Positions 58,959-64,000 of a DNA stretch of 64,000 nucleotides are shown here, piece after piece (the stretch's first letter is position 1; the number at the start of each line of letters is the position of its first letter). This stretch comes from Thunnus maccoyii (taxonomy: Eukaryota; Chordata; Actinopteri; Scombriformes; Scombridae). The position numbers and the translations under genes were made by a program. Below the pieces are notes generated by a model. It was not told the origin of the DNA. It was given only the letters and a program-made list of their open reading frames with translations, and did no database searches. The DNA lies in assembly GCF_910596095.1 (NCBI RefSeq), contig NC_056543.1, forward strand, positions 22,137,542 through 22,201,541, written 5' to 3'.

Positions 58959-58991
<33 letters not shown>
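58959..58991. repeat. (GT)n microsatellite
   Basis: About 16 GT units ending TTTGTC. Confidence 0.9.
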
Positions 58992-58994
<3 letters not shown>

Positions 58995-59795
58995 TCTGGA
59001 TGAACTTTAATAATGATGGCCATCTGAGATATCTAATCTTTTCTTTATGTCAAATTTATTAAATAATCAGTCTATTCCATGAAAATAAGCAATGGAAAAA
59101 AATAAATAGTCCAAATCATCACACAAGAATACACAACTGACTTACTTGTACAAACACTTAAGGGAATGTTTGCTAATTTTAAAAGAAACGAAGTTTCCTA
59201 TCAAGGAACACAGAATAGTGTAATAAATCCTTCTTTGACCATCTGAAACTGTGTCACAACATAAAATTCACTGGCACACAACACAAAATTGAGAAACACG
59301 TTTGATAAATTATTGCTCATTAAAACAACTCAATGGGGAATAAAGCGCATTAAACCAATATCTTTCATTTAGAAGTCTAGCCTGTGACATAAATCCGCAG
59401 CATTAAAAGGGAACTTTTTTTTTTTACAGTACAGACTGATACGGAAAGGGGATTTTTTTCTGTTTTAACTATTAAGGATCTTTTAGTGAACAAACACTGT
59501 AGATGGACTTTGAAAACGTGTTTTCTTTTCAGATTTTAGTCAAGCTTTCATTTTCTGCCCTAGAGGAGTCATAGTGCAGACAGAAAAATACCGGACGATG
59601 CGTAAAAGTAGACCTTTGTGCTGCTCTGAAATGAATACACACTGGATAACATTGTCATAGTGGATCAAAGAACACGGGGAGCTGTAAGAAAAGTTAACCA
59701 ATTATCCCATCATTCAGGGAAACATGAAACATTTTCTCTAAAAATCTATTCAAACACTTCACGTTGTTCAGAGTTCATTGTGTTTGGAGTTATTT
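58992..59795 (-). other. pou3f3: Likely pou3f3 3' UTR
   Basis: AT-rich sequence directly downstream of the stop codon. Minus-strand AATAAA signals are present near 59055-59060 and 58855-58860. No other gene recognised. Confidence 0.4.
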
Positions 59796-61046
59796 TCACG
59801 TGTCGCTGTACATCCTCTTGCAGTCTATGGATGGGGACGGTGTGTCAGGACCGATGCTGCCCACTTGTGAATATGCGTCCTCCGGGGTGCGTGGCAGTCC
59901 AGGCGGCGTCATGCGCTTCTCTTTCTGCCTGCGGTTGCAGAACCAGACCCTGACCACCTCCTTCTCCAGCTGCAGAGTGTCCGCCAGAGAGGTGATCTCC
60001 TGTGCGGAGGGTTTGGGACACTTGAGGAAGTGGCTCTCCAATGCGCCTTTTACGCTCACCTCAATGGATGTGCGCTTTTTCCTCTTCCTGCCCTGAGTGG
60101 CGATTTTATCGATGCTGGTCGGACTCCCAGTGGTGGAATCGGCCTCCTCCAGCCATTTATTCAGCAGAGGCTTCAGCTTGCACATGTTCTTAAAGCTCAG
60201 CTGAAGCGCTTCAAACCTGCAGATGGTGGTCTGCGAGAACACGTTGCCGTACAGGGTGCCCAAAGCTAAGCCCACATCTGCCTGTGTGAAACCAAGCTTG
60301 ATCCGACGCTGTTTGAATTGTTTGGCGAAATGCTCTAAGTCATCCGACGTCGGGGTGTCCTCGTCTGAGTGCGGCTCATGACTCACCCCGTGATGCTGGT
60401 GATGGTGCGTGTGGTGATTATGGTGGTGATGGTGGCTGCCGTGATCCAGCTCTGGGGACTCCCCGCGCACCAGTCCTGGGTGCATGAGGCTCTGCCCCGC
60501 GTGCGAGCTGAGCATCCCGTTAACAGTAAACCCGCCGGGCTGGGAGTAAATGAGGGACTGTTGCTGCTGCTGCTGCTGCACCTCGGTGATGCTGATGTGC
60601 GCCGCAGACGTGCCTCCCCAACTTCCCGGGTGCGTCTGATGGGGTCCCAAATGTGAGGACCTGTGGTGCAGAGCGGAGCCTGAGTGAAGGTCCTCCCTGC
60701 CGCTGTTTCTCTTCACGTCCTGCTGCTGGGAGCTGGGGGGCCACGGAGAGCTGGCCTCGGCTGCAGCCACCGCGGCCGCGGCTGCTGCGGCTGCTGCGTG
60801 AGGCAACGATGTCACCCACTGGTGGGCATGGCTTAGCATGTGGCCCCCGTTGCTCGCCACCATGGCTCCCTGCATGAAGTCACTCTGCACCATCTTAACT
60901 GAAGGGTCCCCTCTGTATCCACTAGACACCGTGGTCACAGCGGTGCTGCCCGGCTGCATGCCACCACCCCTCCGGTCAGAGTGAAGGACCGGGCCGGACA
61001 AAATCCTACTGCTGGCTAGGTACGGACTTGAGGTGGCTGTTGCCAT
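59796..61046 (-). CDS. pou3f3: POU class 3 homeodomain transcription factor (Brn-1 type)
   Basis: Intronless, as class III POU genes usually are; 416 residues from the Met of [13 protein letters not shown]. An in-frame Met four codons upstream gives a less family-like start. Order: poly-Ala (84-92), poly-Gln (157-163), His-rich (205-219), POU-specific domain about 229-303 ([19 protein letters not shown] at its edge), linker, and homeodomain about 321-380 with [12 protein letters not shown] in helix 3. [35 protein letters not shown] and [11 protein letters not shown] identify POU3F3 rather than POU3F1, 2 or 4. It binds octamer-like DNA in the nucleus and directs neural and kidney development. 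The tail after YSQVG is [16 protein letters not shown], unlike the HHGLQTSVQ end of mammals. Codons 131-140 recur as DNA at 58549-58578. Teleosts have pou3f3a and pou3f3b; undetermined here. Confidence 0.97.
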   Translation of the reverse strand: MATATSSPYLASSRILSGPVLHSDRRGGGMQPGSTAVTTVSSGYRGDPSVKMVQSDFMQGAMVASNGGHMLSHAHQWVTSLPHAAAAAAAAAVAAAEASSPWPPSSQQQDVKRNSGREDLHSGSALHHRSSHLGPHQTHPGSWGGTSAAHISITEVQQQQQQQSLIYSQPGGFTVNGMLSSHAGQSLMHPGLVRGESPELDHGSHHHHHNHHTHHHQHHGVSHEPHSDEDTPTSDDLEHFAKQFKQRRIKLGFTQADVGLALGTLYGNVFSQTTICRFEALQLSFKNMCKLKPLLNKWLEEADSTTGSPTSIDKIATQGRKRKKRTSIEVSVKGALESHFLKCPKPSAQEITSLADTLQLEKEVVRVWFCNRRQKEKRMTPPGLPRTPEDAYSQVGSIGPDTPSPSIDCKRMYSDT

Positions 61047-61700
61047 CCCCCAAAGCATATATCTTCAGATGGATTTCTGCCTTGTGATATTTGGTTAAAG
61101 TCCCGGTTTACTCTAATCCATTCATAAATTCAGTCTATCTCAGCATCAGCAAATCTTTTGGGCGACTGGTATAAAAAAAAGAAGTGCCAAATCACTCCAT
61201 AGAGACTGAGATAGTCATATAGTAAGTATACTTGTGACTGCAGAGAGCTGTGTGACAAAACACACTTTCTGACGCATTTCTGTGCAAAAAACAACAGCTT
61301 TTAAAACTTTTCTCCGCCGTGCGTAATCCACAGAGCCGATGATAAAGAAAAACACCTTCTTTGATCCGTGCCAAACTGAGGGGCTGATGGACCGCGCACA
61401 GAAAACCCGTTTCTCAGATATTGACGTTTTGAATGTGATTAAAGGACAATGACAAAAACTTTGAAACCTCGCTCACTCCATCCGCTCTAGCCGGTGCGTC
61501 CTCCACGGAGCGAAGGAGACGAGCATGTGTTTACATTGTGCCAAGGCTACGTATTCCTCTCCCATTTCCATCCAATTACAACAGAACGGCTCTGCAGAGC
61601 TCCCGCTGATTGGACGCGCAGCCAGAGAGGAGTTAGTGTGTCTCACGGTCGAGCCTCGGGTGCACAAAGTTCTTACTGCAGGAAAAAAAAGCAGCAATAC
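61047..61700 (-). promoter_or_regulatory. pou3f3: pou3f3 upstream region
   Basis: 5' UTR and promoter expected here. It has a CpG-rich block at about 61480-61660, a minus-strand CCAAT box (ATTGG on plus, 61609-61613) and an A/T-rich TATA-like stretch at 61169-61180 (minus TTTTTTTTATACC). The transcription start cannot be fixed by eye. The open frames on both strands here look incidental. Confidence 0.35.
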
Positions 61701-64000
61701 GCCAGAAAATATTACAATAGAAAAATAGACAAACCACAGAATAGTTTGGCTGTACAGGACGCGAAAAAGGAGAAAAAGGTGAAAGAGCAAGAAATCCTGC
61801 AAGAAGACAATACCTCTTCCAAGTATAGAGATAATGAGTGTGGATCAATTTAAAAAGTAGTATATCATTATTATTATTGTTTATGTTGTTATTATTATAC
61901 CTCTTTAACCAAAATGTAAATTACTGTAACTGTAATTCTATAAGCGCACTGAAGATGCTGCCAGACAATATAATGTTAGTCGTATTATCTCTTTTATAAT
62001 AGCGCAGAGCAGCCCGGGCCTGTGTCAAGGATACTCAAGTCGGTTTTGGATACACAGGGGGGTTTGTACGCCTTTTGCATCTCAATGTGCTCTCCTTCTC
62101 ATGTGGTAAAGAAAGCCACAGTGCCGTGACGCGCCGCACTGGTGCAAAAACTAGCCAGCAGTTTGTTTTTTGGTTTTTTTCCATCCTCCCAAAACAAACC
62201 AATTCTGGTTGGATATTTCTTCGCTGGACCAGTTTAAGGATTTTGTGGGGAAATATCTACCACTTGTTTGCATCAGTTTTAAAGGCCTTAAGAGAGCACA
62301 GCATCGACTGAGACACGAGGTGTCTGGAAGAGAGAGCCAGGTGCAGCCCAATAAATGTGCTGCTCATTTATGTTTTTTCTTTCAGTTTGTCTTGGATCTT
62401 ATTCAAAAATGTTTGAAGGTAAAGACAAAAAATGCGTTCAACTAACCTTCATCATAATCTGAATCTTTTTTTTATCACAACATTTAAAATCCACCTACTC
62501 ACCATATCAGTTTATCAGTTAATGTTCCAAATTACCTTCAGATTTATCAGATTTTAGGAGATGGTTTAGTCTGAAAGAAGCGGAAATAGTTAATACAAGT
62601 ATGTAGCAATAGAAATATGTTACGTGTTTTATCAGCAAAGGATAATGTCATATCCTGTAATGTTATTATTAGGCTATTCTGAAATAGAGATAAAATTGAA
62701 TCAAGTGTTCTAAGATCACAGTAAATTCACTGAGTAATGCAGGTACAATATCAGACCCAATAAACAATTTTAGGAATTTCAAGATGAATCAAGATTCATC
62801 TGAGACAGCACAATGACACAACTCAGCTCAACTAAAGGTACTAAAGATGTGATCAGCTGCTTCATGAGACAACAAGAAACTATTTGCTCAGCAGTGAATA
62901 ATCTGCTATATTTAAATGCTGTAATTCAGCTGCATTACACTTGAATATTTATAATGGCAGGAACTTAATGAATCCTTAACTGTCAGATACCAACTCAAAG
63001 AACAACAAAAGTATCAACCTACAGGGCGCCATTTATAAAGGGGTTCTAGATTGAAACTAATGGCTTTAGTTATGGTTGATAAATTATTTACAGAGGCTTT
63101 TTGCCAGTGATATGAACAACTTTTGAGTTGCCAGGCTACCTCACGGTGGCGTTTATCCTCCTCCATCAACACACTTGCTTTGGAATGTTAATAAGTCATT
63201 AATAAAAGGTTCTTGTACTATTCCAGTTTCAAATGTCAATAAGTTGTTAATAAAGTGATTATGATCCAGTTCTGCAGCCCTTCCCCAGAAAATAGGTGCT
63301 CACACTGTTCTTATAGCAATCTTCCTGATGAACTAATGATGAACAGCTACGTAAAAAGCTAAAGGGTGACACACTTTAAGTCCACATATTTAGCATGAAT
63401 AAGCAGTATATAAACATTTAATAAATGGTTTATAACACGGTATAATGAAGTTGTAAATGTATGCTTATTAATGCATTTGTCAACAACTATAACTCATCCT
63501 GTGGGCACCCATAAGTGGAGGCTGCTAATGAATGACAATATATTAAAACACATTTGTAATAATATGTCTTCATAGGAGGAATTATAATTTATGACAAATA
63601 CTGTACATCAATAAACACTTTAAAATGTCCTTATATCTGTGTATAACTACATTATTATGTGTGTAGTGCTTATAAATGCTAAATATGAGGATTTAAAGTA
63701 AATTGTTACTCACAAGTGTCAAACAACACGACAGTCAAAGTGATTTTTTTTCAAACAGGAAACCCTTAAGTAGTTATTAGTAGCCTATAACTGGCCAGTA
63801 AATGATTTTATTTACTATGATTAAAGCCATTAGCCACAATTTATAAACTCCACATTTACAACTGTAGACTTGGATTATTGTTGTAACATTTTTTTAATGA
63901 CCAGTATTTATAAGAAAGTGCCAGATGGATTTTTCACAGACTGGAAAACCCCAAATGTTTTCTTATTAATGGTCTGTAAAACATTGATTTATTAACCATT
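61701..64000. other. Region upstream of pou3f3, no gene recognised
   Basis: No coding exon recognised. From about 63170 to 63960 the DNA is dense in 'ttaataa', 'tttataa' and 'aatgcttattaatg' words and looks like a diverged dispersed repeat; its ends are not visible. Confidence 0.4.

Noticed and set aside
60030..60877. Plus-strand and alternative minus-strand ORFs over pou3f3
   Set aside because: Shadows created by the GC-rich, low-complexity coding region; no independent motif.
61473..61853. 109-119 codon ORFs on both strands upstream of pou3f3
   Set aside because: No recognisable motif; they lie in the expected promoter/5' region and overlap each other on opposite strands.
1..64000. CRISPR array, tRNA, rRNA or bacterial-type operon
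   Set aside because: No regularly spaced direct repeats with unique spacers, no cloverleaf-like genes seen, and split exons with GT..AG borders show a eukaryotic locus.

Overview
The window reads as nuclear DNA of a ray-finned (teleost) fish. It is AT-rich, gene-poor and intron-containing, and packed with small non-autonomous DNA transposons, L2-like LINE scraps and microsatellites of teleost type. It carries a vertebrate syntenic block that in human lies on 2q12. From memory, the human order is POU3F3(+) MRPS9(+) GPR45(+) TGFBRAP1(-) C2orf49(+) FHL2(-) NCK2(+). Read in reverse, this window has fhl2 (+, coding 37083-40671), the ashwin/C2orf49 homologue (-, 42535-45037), gpr45 (-, 50146-51306) and pou3f3 (-, 59796-61046). 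All four have the expected relative orientation. TGFBRAP1 and MRPS9 are not visible where they would be expected, so one copy of a duplicated teleost locus that has lost genes is plausible.

Layout. 1-15.6 kb is intergenic with repeats: a TTAA-flanked MITE at 2.4 kb, a 1.2-kb inverted-repeat element at 5.1-6.3 kb and an L2-like LINE remnant at 8.2-8.6 kb. 15.6-17.5 kb holds a CpG-rich stretch with a minus-strand splice donor, possibly a promoter for a gene leaving the window to the left. It also holds a 900-bp hexanucleotide satellite and an 18-bp palindrome with a consensus CRE. 17.5-27.6 kb is intergenic with several MITEs. 27.65-33.37 kb is an older inverted-repeat element split by a 5.07-kb Ty3/gypsy-class LTR retrotransposon with clear LTRs, a 5-bp target duplication, a primer site and a polypurine tract. 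Its integrase precedes its reverse transcriptase (Gmr1-like order) and it is inactivated by stops and deletions. 34.1-41.1 kb is fhl2 with a likely promoter and 5' UTR exon. 41.1-45.1 kb is ashwin, convergent with fhl2. 45.1-50.1 kb is a gene desert. gpr45, pou3f3 and the intergenic DNA around them fill the rest.

The four genes do not form a pathway: they are a LIM-only co-factor of muscle and stress signalling, a small nuclear protein, an orphan GPCR and a neural POU transcription factor. Linkage is inherited synteny. The most unusual observations are a 30-base perfect copy of pou3f3 coding sequence inside a repeat 2 kb away, a pou3f3 C-terminus that looks like a frameshifted ancestral tail, the INT-before-RT retroelement, and nested repeats around ashwin. 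I saw no CRISPR array, tRNA or rRNA gene, or novel defence-like system. Splice sites and coordinates were read by eye, and most repeat boundaries are approximate.
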